Shown: positions 18,301 through 27,585 of the stretch, one piece after another | How the letters are laid out: each line of letters opens with the position of its first letter | Numbering within the stretch: the stretch's first letter is position 1 | Assembly: GCF_022429645.1 (NCBI RefSeq) | Contig: NZ_CP092480.1 | Coordinates: 1,438,501-1,502,500, forward strand | Source: Lutibacter sp. A80 | Lineage (GTDB): Bacteria > Bacteroidota > Bacteroidia > Flavobacteriales > Flavobacteriaceae | Length of the DNA stretch: 64,000 nt | Reading direction: 5' to 3' | Notes under the pieces: generated by a model | What the model saw: the letters and a program-made list of their open reading frames with translations, nothing else | Database searches by the model: none | Told to the model about the DNA's origin: nothing | Program-made: the position numbers and the translations under genes

Positions 18301-19136
18301 TAGTAAGCTTTATCACTGTAAATATTAAAATTATGCTTTGTTGTATTTAAACTTGGAATTAATCCATAGTCCCAAGAATGAGGACCAGTAGCATAGAATA
18401 GTATATAATCATTATCATCAAAACTAGCATCGTCCTGACCATTTACATAAATGGCATTTTCTTGTAAACCATTATATCTAAAATCACTGTTTTTCAAAGG
18501 AAGCATTGCACCTCCATTACCAAAAACACTAATATTCTTAGGGTTTATTGAATTTACATCTACTCCTAATCTTTCTAAAAAATCTTTATCAATTTTATAA
18601 ACTCCTGTTTTATTTATTGCAAATTTAAACCAATTTCCTTCAGATAAAACTGAGTTTTTTATAGTCGATATTTTTTGTGAATTTTGCTTAGCTGCAGCCA
18701 AAGTATATTCTAATTCAAAAGAAACAATACGCTTAATTTGGTTATCTATTTTTACTAGTGGCATTAGATTTAAAACTGCCAAAGTTGTATTATTTGCATT
18801 TACAACATTTAAATCTATAAAAACTTCATTTCCAACATATTTAGCTGTATAACTATTATTTTTAGCTACAGTTTCATAAACAACATTTTTAATAGAAAAA
18901 TCACTAATTACACTGTTTGTATTTACACTCCAACTATCCATAAAAGTTGGATTTAAATGAGCATCTAAAAAGTTATTCTCAATTAAACTTGTTTTAATTG
19001 TTGAATTTTTATTAATTTCGAAATCGACATTGTCAATCCATTTTAATTTATAAACTTTCGTTTTATCTTGTTGTGCAAAAACAAAGTTTCCAACAAGAAG
19101 AAAAAGAAATATTAGGCTATTAATAGAGTATTTCAT
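15336..19136 (-). CDS. porU: Type IX secretion sortase PorU
   Basis: A 1266-residue protein from the ATG at 19136; an upstream TTG at 19172 would add a charged leader before the signal peptide. The signal peptide ends NFVFAQ. The C25 gingipain-like peptidase domain carries His778 in DYFGHGGEDGW and Cys812 in TATCDFSRFDNP. The C-terminus is a sorting-type beta domain (VLNYPNPFVNYTEFWFNHN, GVYVYKLKV). PorU removes type IX sorting tails at the cell surface and links cargo to lipid. It is first in the leftward group and divergent from gldJ. Confidence 0.96.
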   Translation of the reverse strand: MKYSINSLIFLFLLVGNFVFAQQDKTKVYKLKWIDNVDFEINKNSTIKTSLIENNFLDAHLNPTFMDSWSVNTNSVISDFSIKNVVYETVAKNNSYTAKYVGNEVFIDLNVVNANNTTLAVLNLMPLVKIDNQIKRIVSFELEYTLAAAKQNSQKISTIKNSVLSEGNWFKFAINKTGVYKIDKDFLERLGVDVNSINPKNISVFGNGGAMLPLKNSDFRYNGLQENAIYVNGQDDASFDDNDYILFYATGPHSWDYGLIPSLNTTKHNFNIYSDKAYYFLKIGTSEGKRITTQIPITNSSTRTITNFDDFTFYEKDEVNLLAVGQQWFGDAYNIENTRTYSLPFEEIDSAEPIRVRVRGVTASSTASTMSVKVNSQDVFEVNYEALSGSDSAVANEDEGTITTSGDLVDVTISYNNNGNPSADAYLDYIEVLGKRKLIAKDHQYVFRNFDILNNSGVQEISIENADKIKWIWDVSNPIIPEFVENQSLATNYTYKVNGGQLLEYVLIPENDFYEPELLEVSRVENQNLHSLKDIDYLIITQDYLVDQAQRLADYHANNSGLITKVVRLDQLYNEFSSGSPDVAAIRDFVKHFYDNATTNQIKYICLFGDASYDYKDRIEGNNNIVPAFESYSSFSLVSSYVTDDFYGMMDANEGLMSSFERQDIATGRIPVTDVLQAKQLVDKLLDYYSVESFGDWRTNITLIADDIDSSGEEVLQSNMDEIARSIASEKPIFNLKKIYLDAYFQETGSSGETYPTVNLDIVNQVDNGTLLVDYFGHGGEDGWASEGIFRLPEIQSLKNKNKLPLFITATCDFSRFDNPLRKTAGEYLFWAENYGASALISTTREIYISVGQAFNERLIEPLLKFNDENLSIAETLMTIKNQFSTTQRFFIYSFGDPAMHLSIPEPSIKLSKMNDKDIEESLDTIKALSYIQFEGNVVDVNDNLLNDFNGEIDVTVFDKVINKKTLDNDGYNIVMEFDSRESKIFRGSSKVENGKFTFDFVAPKDLKVAYGKGKLSFYALNNIIDKSGYNIDVTVGGINENAPADNTGPTVQLYMNDLSFVDGGTTDSDPVFIAVLEDENGINTSVTAVDHDIIAILDNDQANPIILNDYYQTDLDTYKKGKVTYSFRDLSAGLHTITLKVWDTYNNLSESTFNFTVVDNSDLVLSNVLNYPNPFVNYTEFWFNHNKPNEQLEVHIQIFTVSGKLVKTISETVQTEGNLSRTLVWNGLDDFGAKIGKGVYVYKLKVKSINSNTSAQKIEKLVILQ

Positions 19137-19298
19137 TTTGTAAAAACGCACTAAATTTGGGATTTTGTTCAAATATTATACAACATTACACATAATAAAG
19201 AACAAAAACAATCGTTATAAAAAACATAATCAAAAAATTTGTTGCAAAAAAATTTATTTAATGTAAATTGCAACACTAAAACCCTAATTAAGTTTTGT

Positions 19299-20999
19299 AT
19301 GAACTTTAATGATATCAAAAAAAATTATAAAGTACTAATCTGTATAGTTATAGGAGTTTCTTTAATAAGCTGCCGTAACAAAAAAGCTTCTGGACTTACT
19401 GGATGGAGTGCACAAGAAAAAAGCGCTGTTGGTTTTTACGATTCTAAATCAAATTATGCTGGCCAAGATACCCCTCCTGGAATGGTATTAATTGAAGGAG
19501 GAAGTTTTACTATGGGGCAAGTTCAAGACGATGTGCTCTTCGATTGGAATACAACGCCTGTAAAACAACAAGTTCGTTCATTTTATATGGATGAAACAGA
19601 AGTAACAAACTCTGAATATTTGTTCTATTTAAATTGGATGGAAAAAGTTTTCCCTCCAAATGACATCAACTACGAACATATTTATCAGTCTGCAGTACCA
19701 GACACATTAGTTTGGAGAGATGTTTTAGGATTTAATGAACTGTTAACAGAAAATTATTTAAGACATCCTGGTTACCAAGATTATCCTGTTATTGGAGTAA
19801 GTTGGGTGCAAGCAAATCAATACTGTAATTGGAGAACCAATAGAGTAAATGAAAAAATATTAATGGATAAAGGTGTTCTAAAACCTTTATACGACCTTGA
19901 TTCTCTAGAAGTAAAAGGTAAAGATCATTTTGACACTGACACCTATTTACAAAATCCATATGCAATGTTTGATGGTGATTCTACCATTTATAAAAAAGGG
20001 TTACCTGATTTTAAAGCTAGAAAAAAAGGAGAACCTAGACCTGCTAGAGGTTCGTTTACAGGTAGACAAGTAAAAGTTTCTGACGGAATTTTATCTGCTA
20101 AATTTAGACTTCCAACAGAAGTAGAGTGGGAATATGCCGCTAAAGCAATTGTTGAAGATAGAGAATATAATAACATAAGAGGTAGAAAAAAATACGCTTG
20201 GAGTGGTAAATACACTAGAAACAAATCTAAACGTTATAAGGGTGATCAACTTGCCAATTTTAAACAAGGTAAAGGAGATTATAGCGGTGTTCCAGGTTGG
20301 AGTAACGATGGTGCAGATATTACCATTCAGGTAAAATCTTACGAACCTAACGCATTTGGATTGTATGATATGTCTGGTAACGTTGCAGAATGGGTATCTG
20401 ATGTTTATAGACCTATAATTGATAATGACGCTAACGACTTTAATTATTATAGAGGTAATATTTTTACAAAAAAAATGATAGACTCTGAAGGTAAAGTTGT
20501 TATTGCTGATAATTTTTCTGTACAATACGATACTTTAGATAACGGTAGAATTACACCTAAAAACTTACCTGGTAGTATTAAAACAGTTCCTATTACTAAG
20601 CAAGACGCATATATGAGAAATAATTATGAAAAAGCTTATAATGTTGATGCTAAAGATGGAGACTTGGCATCTACCAAGTTTTATGATAAAGATGAAGATG
20701 AATTAGATGTAAAACCTCGTATGTATAATTCACCAATTAAACCAAAAGAAATTGGAGAAAGTGGATTGATAAAACAACAATACGATACTGAAAAAAGAAC
20801 AACACTTATTAGTAATAAAACTCGTGTTTATAAAGGTGGTTCTTGGAGAGACAGAGAATATTGGTTAGACCCATCTCAAAGAAGGTATTTACCTGAATAT
20901 ATGGCTACTAATTATATTGGCTTTAGATGCGTTACTGATAGAATTGGACCAATGACACAAAACACTAGAACTCCGACTTCTAGAGGAGTTAGATACTAA
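19299..20999 (+). CDS. gldJ: Gliding motility / type IX secretion lipoprotein GldJ
   Basis: A 566-residue protein from the ATG at 19299, which opens directly into a lipoprotein signal peptide ending VSLISC (Cys25). The body is a sulfatase-modifying-factor (SUMF1/FGE-like) fold: PPGMVLIEGGSFTMGQ, YMDETEVTNSEYLFYL, FRLPTEVEWEYAAKA, GLYDMSGNVAEWVSDVYR, VYKGGSWRDREYWLDP and NYIGFRCV. A long insertion between the last motifs is typical of GldJ. It is needed for gliding and type IX function in flavobacteria. Divergent from porU and followed by a strong terminator. Confidence 0.96.
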   Translation: MNFNDIKKNYKVLICIVIGVSLISCRNKKASGLTGWSAQEKSAVGFYDSKSNYAGQDTPPGMVLIEGGSFTMGQVQDDVLFDWNTTPVKQQVRSFYMDETEVTNSEYLFYLNWMEKVFPPNDINYEHIYQSAVPDTLVWRDVLGFNELLTENYLRHPGYQDYPVIGVSWVQANQYCNWRTNRVNEKILMDKGVLKPLYDLDSLEVKGKDHFDTDTYLQNPYAMFDGDSTIYKKGLPDFKARKKGEPRPARGSFTGRQVKVSDGILSAKFRLPTEVEWEYAAKAIVEDREYNNIRGRKKYAWSGKYTRNKSKRYKGDQLANFKQGKGDYSGVPGWSNDGADITIQVKSYEPNAFGLYDMSGNVAEWVSDVYRPIIDNDANDFNYYRGNIFTKKMIDSEGKVVIADNFSVQYDTLDNGRITPKNLPGSIKTVPITKQDAYMRNNYEKAYNVDAKDGDLASTKFYDKDEDELDVKPRMYNSPIKPKEIGESGLIKQQYDTEKRTTLISNKTRVYKGGSWRDREYWLDPSQRRYLPEYMATNYIGFRCVTDRIGPMTQNTRTPTSRGVRY

Positions 21000-21020
21000 A
21001 AAATAATTGAAATAAAATAT

Positions 21021-21053
21021 AAACCTCATTGAAATTTCAATGAGGTTTTTTTT
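21021..21053 (+). terminator. Terminator of gldJ
   Basis: A perfect palindrome with 14-base arms (aaacctcattgaaa / tttcaatgaggttt) followed by eight or more T residues, 21 bases after the gldJ stop. Confidence 0.9.
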
Positions 21054-21097
21054 ATATTTAAAATTACAAAACCCAAAATTACTTCAAATTAAAACCT

Positions 21098-22357
21098 ATG
21101 AAAATTGAACAATTATACAACCTATACACCCAAAGCTATTTAGTAGATACAGATACTAGAAATATTAGAAAAGGAAGTATTTTTTTCGCTTTAAAGGGAG
21201 CTAATTTTAATGGAAATAAATTTGCTAAAGATGCATTAAACAGTGGTGCATCTTATGCTGTAATAGACGAAGAAGAATATAAAGATCTGCAAAATGTAAT
21301 TTTAGTGAAGAATGTTTTAGAAACACTACAAGAATTAGCTAAATATCATAGAGATCAACTAAAAATTCCTATAATTTCTTTAACAGGAAGCAATGGAAAA
21401 ACCACAACCAAAGAACTTATTAATGCTGTTTTATCAAAAAAATTTAAAACTACAGCAACTTCCGGAAATCTTAATAATCATATAGGAGTACCTCTAACGC
21501 TTTTAACAATACAGCCAACTACTGAAATTGGAATTATTGAAATGGGTGCTAACCATTTAAATGAAATTGACTTTTTATGTAAAATTGCTAAGCCAAATTT
21601 TGGATTAATTACAAACTTTGGAAAAGCACATTTAGAAGGTTTTGGAAGTATTGAAGGTGTAGTAAAAGCAAAATCTGAACTGTACGAGTTTTTAAGAACT
21701 ACAAACGGAATTGCTTTTATTAATACAGATGATTCTAAACAGGTAAAACAATCTAAAAACATTAATTCTGTAGTTTTTAATAATTCAGAAATTAAATTTA
21801 TTGAAGTAAACCCTTTTGTTAAAGTTCAATTTAATAATATTGATATTGAAAGTAAATTAATTGGAAAATACAATTTTAATAATATTTCAGCAGCCATAGC
21901 AATTGGAAATTATTTTAAAGTTCCATTAAAAGACATTAAAGATGCAATTGAAAATTATGAACCAACCAATAATAGGTCTCAAATAATAAATAAAGGTAGT
22001 TTAAAAGTAATTTTAGACGCATACAATGCTAATCCAAGTAGCATGAAAGCCGCATTAGAAAACTTTAGTTTATTAAAAGATACTCAAAAAGTAGTTATTT
22101 TAGGCGACATGTTTGAATTAGGTGAAACAAGTTCTAAAGAACACCAACAAATTGCTGATTATGCAAATTCCTTAAATTTTAACAAGCTTATATTAATAGG
22201 AAAAGCATTTTCTACAATAACTGTAAAAAATGCTTTAATATATTCTAGTTTTGAAGATTTTAAAACTTCAAATAAAGATTTAAATTTAAAAAATACCTCT
22301 TTATTAATTAAAGGTTCTAGAGGTATGGCATTAGAAAGAATATTAAACCTCTTCTAA
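21098..22357 (+). CDS. murF: UDP-N-acetylmuramoyl-tripeptide--D-alanyl-D-alanine ligase
   Basis: A 419-residue Mur ligase. The ATP loop GSNGKTTT is at 97-104, followed by SGNLNNHIGVPLTLL and IGIIEMGANHLNEIDFL (MurF-specific) and IILDAYNANPSSM-like text near 305. It adds D-Ala-D-Ala to the peptidoglycan precursor in the cytoplasm. It follows gldJ, separated by a terminator. Its 3' end overlaps the convergent kinase gene by 15 bases. Confidence 0.96.
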   Translation: MKIEQLYNLYTQSYLVDTDTRNIRKGSIFFALKGANFNGNKFAKDALNSGASYAVIDEEEYKDLQNVILVKNVLETLQELAKYHRDQLKIPIISLTGSNGKTTTKELINAVLSKKFKTTATSGNLNNHIGVPLTLLTIQPTTEIGIIEMGANHLNEIDFLCKIAKPNFGLITNFGKAHLEGFGSIEGVVKAKSELYEFLRTTNGIAFINTDDSKQVKQSKNINSVVFNNSEIKFIEVNPFVKVQFNNIDIESKLIGKYNFNNISAAIAIGNYFKVPLKDIKDAIENYEPTNNRSQIINKGSLKVILDAYNANPSSMKAALENFSLLKDTQKVVILGDMFELGETSSKEHQQIADYANSLNFNKLILIGKAFSTITVKNALIYSSFEDFKTSNKDLNLKNTSLLIKGSRGMALERILNLF

Positions 22358-23203
22358 TTTTAATTTCTCACGATGGAATTCAATTAAACCATCAATAGGT
22401 CTTCTTAAAATAGTTCCAAGTTTAACATTGTACTTTTTTGCTACTCTTTCAATAACATCTTTTGAGAAAAATGCAATAGAACCAACAAAATGTACAGGTA
22501 CATCCTTAACCTCTTTATAATTTAGCACTCTTGTTTTAAAGAAAACATTAATTCCTTTTTCAAGCACTTTATCTGTATAAGCAGTACGTTCATTTCTAAA
22601 AATAAATTCTGCAAAATGTGCTAAATAAGTATTTGGATTTGTTTCCTTATAAACATTTCGTTTTATTATATCAGGATCGACATCAAACTGGCTTTTAAAT
22701 TTCTTAGCACTTCTTTTAGGCATTCTTTTGTAAAAATAATCTCTAATTAATCTTTTTCCAAAATAATTACCACTTGCTTCATCCATTAAGATAAAACCTA
22801 GAGAAGGCACACCATTAACAACATCTTTACCATCAAAGTAGCTGCTATTTGATCCTGTTCCTAAAATACACACAATACCGGGCTCTGTAGTTACCGCATA
22901 TGTCGCTGCATATGTGTCTTCCTTAACCTCAACTATTGCATTTATAAAAAATGATTCTAATATTGATTTCAATAATGCAGTAGGTTTTTTAGTTCCGCAA
23001 CCAGCTCCATAGAAATAAACATGTGTTATTTTCTCTTTATGAAATTGAAAATCTTCATTTTCTTCTACACGGCTTTGTAATAAATCACCTGGAAAAACGG
23101 CAGGATTTAAACCTGCTGTTCTTGTTTTAAGTACAACCTCTCCTTTATTGTCTAACAAAATCCAATCGGCTTTTGTTGAGCCTCCATCAGCTATTAGAAT
23201 CAT
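22343..23203 (-). CDS. BadF/BadG/BcrA/BcrD-type ATPase, N-acetylglucosamine kinase-like
   Basis: A 286-residue ASKHA-fold protein. The phosphate-1 motif is ADGGSTKADWIL (5-16), the phosphate-2 region is VCILGTGSNSSYFDG, and adenosine-type VHFVGSIAFF follows. This is the short Bacteroidota form annotated as N-acetylglucosamine kinase-like. It probably phosphorylates an amino sugar in the cytoplasm; the substrate is inferred only from the family. It lies 38 bases after gapA. Confidence 0.85.
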   Translation of the reverse strand: MILIADGGSTKADWILLDNKGEVVLKTRTAGLNPAVFPGDLLQSRVEENEDFQFHKEKITHVYFYGAGCGTKKPTALLKSILESFFINAIVEVKEDTYAATYAVTTEPGIVCILGTGSNSSYFDGKDVVNGVPSLGFILMDEASGNYFGKRLIRDYFYKRMPKRSAKKFKSQFDVDPDIIKRNVYKETNPNTYLAHFAEFIFRNERTAYTDKVLEKGINVFFKTRVLNYKEVKDVPVHFVGSIAFFSKDVIERVAKKYNVKLGTILRRPIDGLIEFHREKLKLEEV

Positions 23204-23241
23204 TCTTTATGAATTTAACTATGAATATAACTTATTTATTA

Positions 23242-24261
<1,020 letters not shown>

Positions 24262-24276
24262 CTATTAATCTATATA

Positions 24277-25263
24277 TTAAACTGAAGTTATTTCAGCTAC
24301 TTTTAATAATTCTTTATCTATATCGTTGTTCAATTTAATAGCCTTATTAAGGGCAACTGTAGTAACTTGATTGTTAGTAATACCAACCATAACACCAGAC
24401 GATCTGTCTAATAAATGCTCTACTGCTGCTACACCTAATCTACTCGCTAAAACTCTATCTGAACAACTAGGGCTTCCTCCTCTTTGCATATGTCCTAAAA
24501 CAGAAACTCTTATATCATAATCTGGAAAAATCTCTTTAATATGATCTCCTAATTCAAATACATTTTTACCAATTTTATCTCCTTCAGAGACAACAACAAT
24601 ACTAGAGGTTTTTCCTCTTTCTCTACTTCCTCGAAGAGAATCAACCAATCTATCTAATCCTAAATCTTTCTCAGGAATTAAAATTTCTTCGGCTCCGGCT
24701 CCAATACCTGTATTTAATGCTATAAATCCTGCATCACGTCCCATTACCTCAATAAAAAATAATCTATTGTGCGAACTAGCAGTATCTCTAATTTTATCAA
24801 TAACATCTACAACTGTATTTAAAGCTGTGTCATACCCAATTGTTCTATCCGAACCATAGATATCATTATCAATAGTTCCAGGAATACCAATTATTGGAAA
24901 ATTAAATTCTTGAATAAATTTTAAGCCACCAGTAAAAGTTCCATCTCCACCAATAATAACAAGTGCACCTATACCGGCTTCTTTCAAATTATCATAAGCT
25001 TTTTGTCTACCTTCTTCTGTCCTAAATTCTTGACATCTTGCAGATTTTAAAATAGTACCTCCTTTGTTAATAATATTACTAACATGTCGGGAAGATAATT
25101 CTTCAAAATCTCCGTCAATTAATCCTTGGTATCCTCTATAGACACCAACACAATCTACTCTGTAATATGTACAAGCTCTAACTACAGCTCGTATGGCAGC
25201 ATTCATCCCTGGAGCATCTCCTCCAGACGTTAAAACTGCTATCTTATTTATTGGTTCATTCAT
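24277..25263 (-). CDS. pfkA: ATP-dependent 6-phosphofructokinase
   Basis: A 328-residue group I phosphofructokinase. Visible motifs are LTSGGDAPGMNAAIRAVVR near the start, GGDGTFTGG, and PGTIDND with the catalytic Asp. Glycine in both GGDG and PGTIDND indicates the ATP-using rather than the pyrophosphate-using type. It commits fructose 6-phosphate to glycolysis. It heads the leftward pfkA-gapA-kinase group. Confidence 0.97.
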   Translation of the reverse strand: MNEPINKIAVLTSGGDAPGMNAAIRAVVRACTYYRVDCVGVYRGYQGLIDGDFEELSSRHVSNIINKGGTILKSARCQEFRTEEGRQKAYDNLKEAGIGALVIIGGDGTFTGGLKFIQEFNFPIIGIPGTIDNDIYGSDRTIGYDTALNTVVDVIDKIRDTASSHNRLFFIEVMGRDAGFIALNTGIGAGAEEILIPEKDLGLDRLVDSLRGSRERGKTSSIVVVSEGDKIGKNVFELGDHIKEIFPDYDIRVSVLGHMQRGGSPSCSDRVLASRLGVAAVEHLLDRSSGVMVGITNNQVTTVALNKAIKLNNDIDKELLKVAEITSV

Positions 25264-25647
25264 AGGTTAAAATTAATTTACCAAAGGTACTTTGAAATGG
25301 AATTTTATCCTACAAAACCGTTTTTTTTTCACTAAAACGATTTCGCAAAAAACCTCTGTAAATCAAGGGTTTCACTAAGTAAATTTGAAATTTTAAAAAA
25401 CTTATATTCAGATATTTACAGTAAAAATAATTAAAATATTTTTGATACTCAATTATTTTAAAAAATATTTTTTCAACACTTTTAAAGAAACATTTTAAAA
25501 AGTAAAAAATTACTTCTTTTGCACAAAAAAACCATTCAATAAAATTATTGAATGGTCTCTAAATACAAATTATAATTTATAATTAAATATCAGTTTAATA
25601 AGATGTTAAAACCAACCTAACAAGGCACGGGTTTACAAATACGATAT
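25264..25647. other. 384-base intergenic region upstream of pfkA
   Basis: No gene is visible. A -7-like TACCTTTG on the minus strand (25289-25282) lies 18 bases before the pfkA start and could be its promoter, though the nearest TTTG is 23 bases further up, longer than usual. The middle is AT-rich with no clear structure. The terminator of the leftward amylase arm is at 25524-25557. Confidence 0.6.
25524..25557 (-). terminator. Terminator of the leftward maltodextrin arm
   Basis: Arms accattcaataa and ttattgaatggt with a 2-base loop, followed on the minus strand by a seven-base T run. It marks the end of the operon that begins at the MFS gene near 40230. Confidence 0.85.
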
Positions 25648-27525
25648 CTATTCTATAATTTTAAAAATGAATGAATTTAAAGTATCCAATTTAATATTGG
25701 CAACTCCTACTCCATTTTCAACAATTAAATTGGTTTTTGTTGTATTATACAATTGGTCTTCTAATATATATGTACCATCTTTTAAATTCCATTTTTTAAT
25801 TATTTCTGAAGGAATTTGTAGGTCCAAATCGTAATTTACTAAATCATCAAAATTTGAAATTATCAATAGCTTTTCATTTTCACTCCAACGCACAAATGAA
25901 AATATTTTACGTGTATAGTTCTCTAAATTTTGTCTATTGTAATGATGAATTTCTGCATATTCGCCCATTAATGCTTCACTTTTTATTGTAAAGTTTAATA
26001 AACGTTTATAAAAATCGCGTAAATCTTTTTCTTCAGGAGTAGAGTTTCCTCCATCAAATTTACCACCATTCATCCAACGTTGATGTGTTGGCACACCTAT
26101 ATAATCGAAAATTGAAGTTCTGGTAGGCGATCCAAAACCTGCATTTTCTGCTCCTGGCTCACCTACTTCTTGTCCAAAATAAATCATTGTTGGCGATGTG
26201 CTTATTGTTGCTGAAACTACCATTGCTGGCTTTCCTTTTTCTGCTACACCTGCAAAATCTGGACTTGCAATACGTTGCTCATCATGATTTTCTAAAAAGT
26301 GCAACATATTGTGTTCTATATCTGTTTTATAGTCTTGAATTCCGGTAATATGATCTGTCCATCCGTGTCCTTGCATAATATTTTTAATAGTATCATACAA
26401 TGCTACTTTATCATATAAATAATCCATTTTTCCTTTAAAAATGTAATCTCTATACATATCTGGATTGTAAACTTCTGCCAATAAAAAAGCATCTGGATTC
26501 ACCATTTTAATAGCTGAATTCATATAACTCCAAAACTCAACAGGTACCATTTCTGCCATATCGTATCTAAAACCATCAACTCCTTTTTCTGTCCAATACA
26601 ATGCTATATCTCTAAATTTTATCCAAGAGCTTGGCACTGTTTTATCTTTCCAAAACTCAAAATGTGCTTTGAAATCTTTTGTATCAAAACCTTCTGGTAA
26701 AGTGTCAAAATCTTTTCTACCATCTGGGCTAACGCCATAATTAATTTTTACGGTTTCGTACCAATCATTTACGTCTGGACGTGAAGCTCTAGACCCATTA
26801 CCTGTCCATTTAGCAGGATTCTCATCAAATTTACCATTTGCTAATGGATGCTTTTCACCTCCCAAAGGTAAATAACCATCTCTCCATTCTGGTACTTGAA
26901 AAGCTTCTCCAGGATTGTAATAAAAATTATTATTTACATCGTATTGTTTTGTTTTATCATCGCTTTTCCCAAATGGTTCAGCTCCTTCTGGAGTTGATTT
27001 TCCTTCATAGTTACGAGCAACATGGTTAGGAACAATATCTATCAATACTTTCATTCCATTTTTATGTGTTCTGTCAATTAAAGCTTCAAACTCTTCTAAC
27101 CTATTTTCAACATTTTCTGCTAGATCAGGATTTACATTGTAATAATCTTTAACAGCGTAAGGTGAACCTGCTCTACCTTTTACAATATCTGGATCGTCGT
27201 TTGAAATTCCAAATTCTGTATAATCTCTAATTACATCATGATGTGGAACACCTGTATACCAAACATAAGTAACACCTAAATCTTTAATTTCTTGAAGCGC
27301 TTTATCTGTAAAATCATTAAACTTTCCTACACCATTTTCTTCAATGGTTCCCCAAGGTTTGTTAGTTGTATTTGTGTTTCCAAATAAACGTGTAAAAACT
27401 TGATATACTACTTCTTTATGATTTTTTTGTTCCTTCATAATTGCTTTTGAATCTTTTTTTTCGTCATTACAAGCCACAAAAATAATAATTAACGTAGTAA
27501 TTACACTTAAATATTTTGTTTTCAT
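25648..27525 (-). CDS. GH13 alpha-amylase family lipoprotein
   Basis: A 625-residue protein from the ATG at 27525, which gives a clean lipoprotein signal (ITTLIIIFVAC, Cys19) followed by acidic NDEKKDS. The four GH13 regions are present: VLIDIVPNHV; nucleophile Asp322 in GVDGFRYDMAEM; acid/base Glu351 in FLLAEVYNPD; and Asp415 in FLENHDEQRI. It cuts alpha-glucans. The acidic residues after the lipid Cys resemble a surface-export signal, so it may face outward. It is the last gene of the leftward arm. Confidence 0.93.
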   Translation of the reverse strand: MKTKYLSVITTLIIIFVACNDEKKDSKAIMKEQKNHKEVVYQVFTRLFGNTNTTNKPWGTIEENGVGKFNDFTDKALQEIKDLGVTYVWYTGVPHHDVIRDYTEFGISNDDPDIVKGRAGSPYAVKDYYNVNPDLAENVENRLEEFEALIDRTHKNGMKVLIDIVPNHVARNYEGKSTPEGAEPFGKSDDKTKQYDVNNNFYYNPGEAFQVPEWRDGYLPLGGEKHPLANGKFDENPAKWTGNGSRASRPDVNDWYETVKINYGVSPDGRKDFDTLPEGFDTKDFKAHFEFWKDKTVPSSWIKFRDIALYWTEKGVDGFRYDMAEMVPVEFWSYMNSAIKMVNPDAFLLAEVYNPDMYRDYIFKGKMDYLYDKVALYDTIKNIMQGHGWTDHITGIQDYKTDIEHNMLHFLENHDEQRIASPDFAGVAEKGKPAMVVSATISTSPTMIYFGQEVGEPGAENAGFGSPTRTSIFDYIGVPTHQRWMNGGKFDGGNSTPEEKDLRDFYKRLLNFTIKSEALMGEYAEIHHYNRQNLENYTRKIFSFVRWSENEKLLIISNFDDLVNYDLDLQIPSEIIKKWNLKDGTYILEDQLYNTTKTNLIVENGVGVANIKLDTLNSFIFKIIE

Positions 27526-27585
27526 ATTGATACTAATTGGTTTTTGGTTAAAAATTCCTACCATCGCAGGAAAAACAAATCAAAC

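Noticed and set aside
19152..19159. A -7-type TAAATTTG as the gldJ promoter
   Set aside because: It lies 140 bases before the gldJ start and has no -33 partner; the match could be chance in AT-rich DNA.
20091..20525. A 144-codon minus-strand frame inside gldJ
   Set aside because: It is antisense to the conserved SUMF1-like domain and has no independent support.
25332..25346. A possible LacI-type site upstream of pfkA (aaaacgatttcgc)
   Set aside because: It lacks the AACGTT core shared by the four sites around the regulator gene, so it is likely chance.
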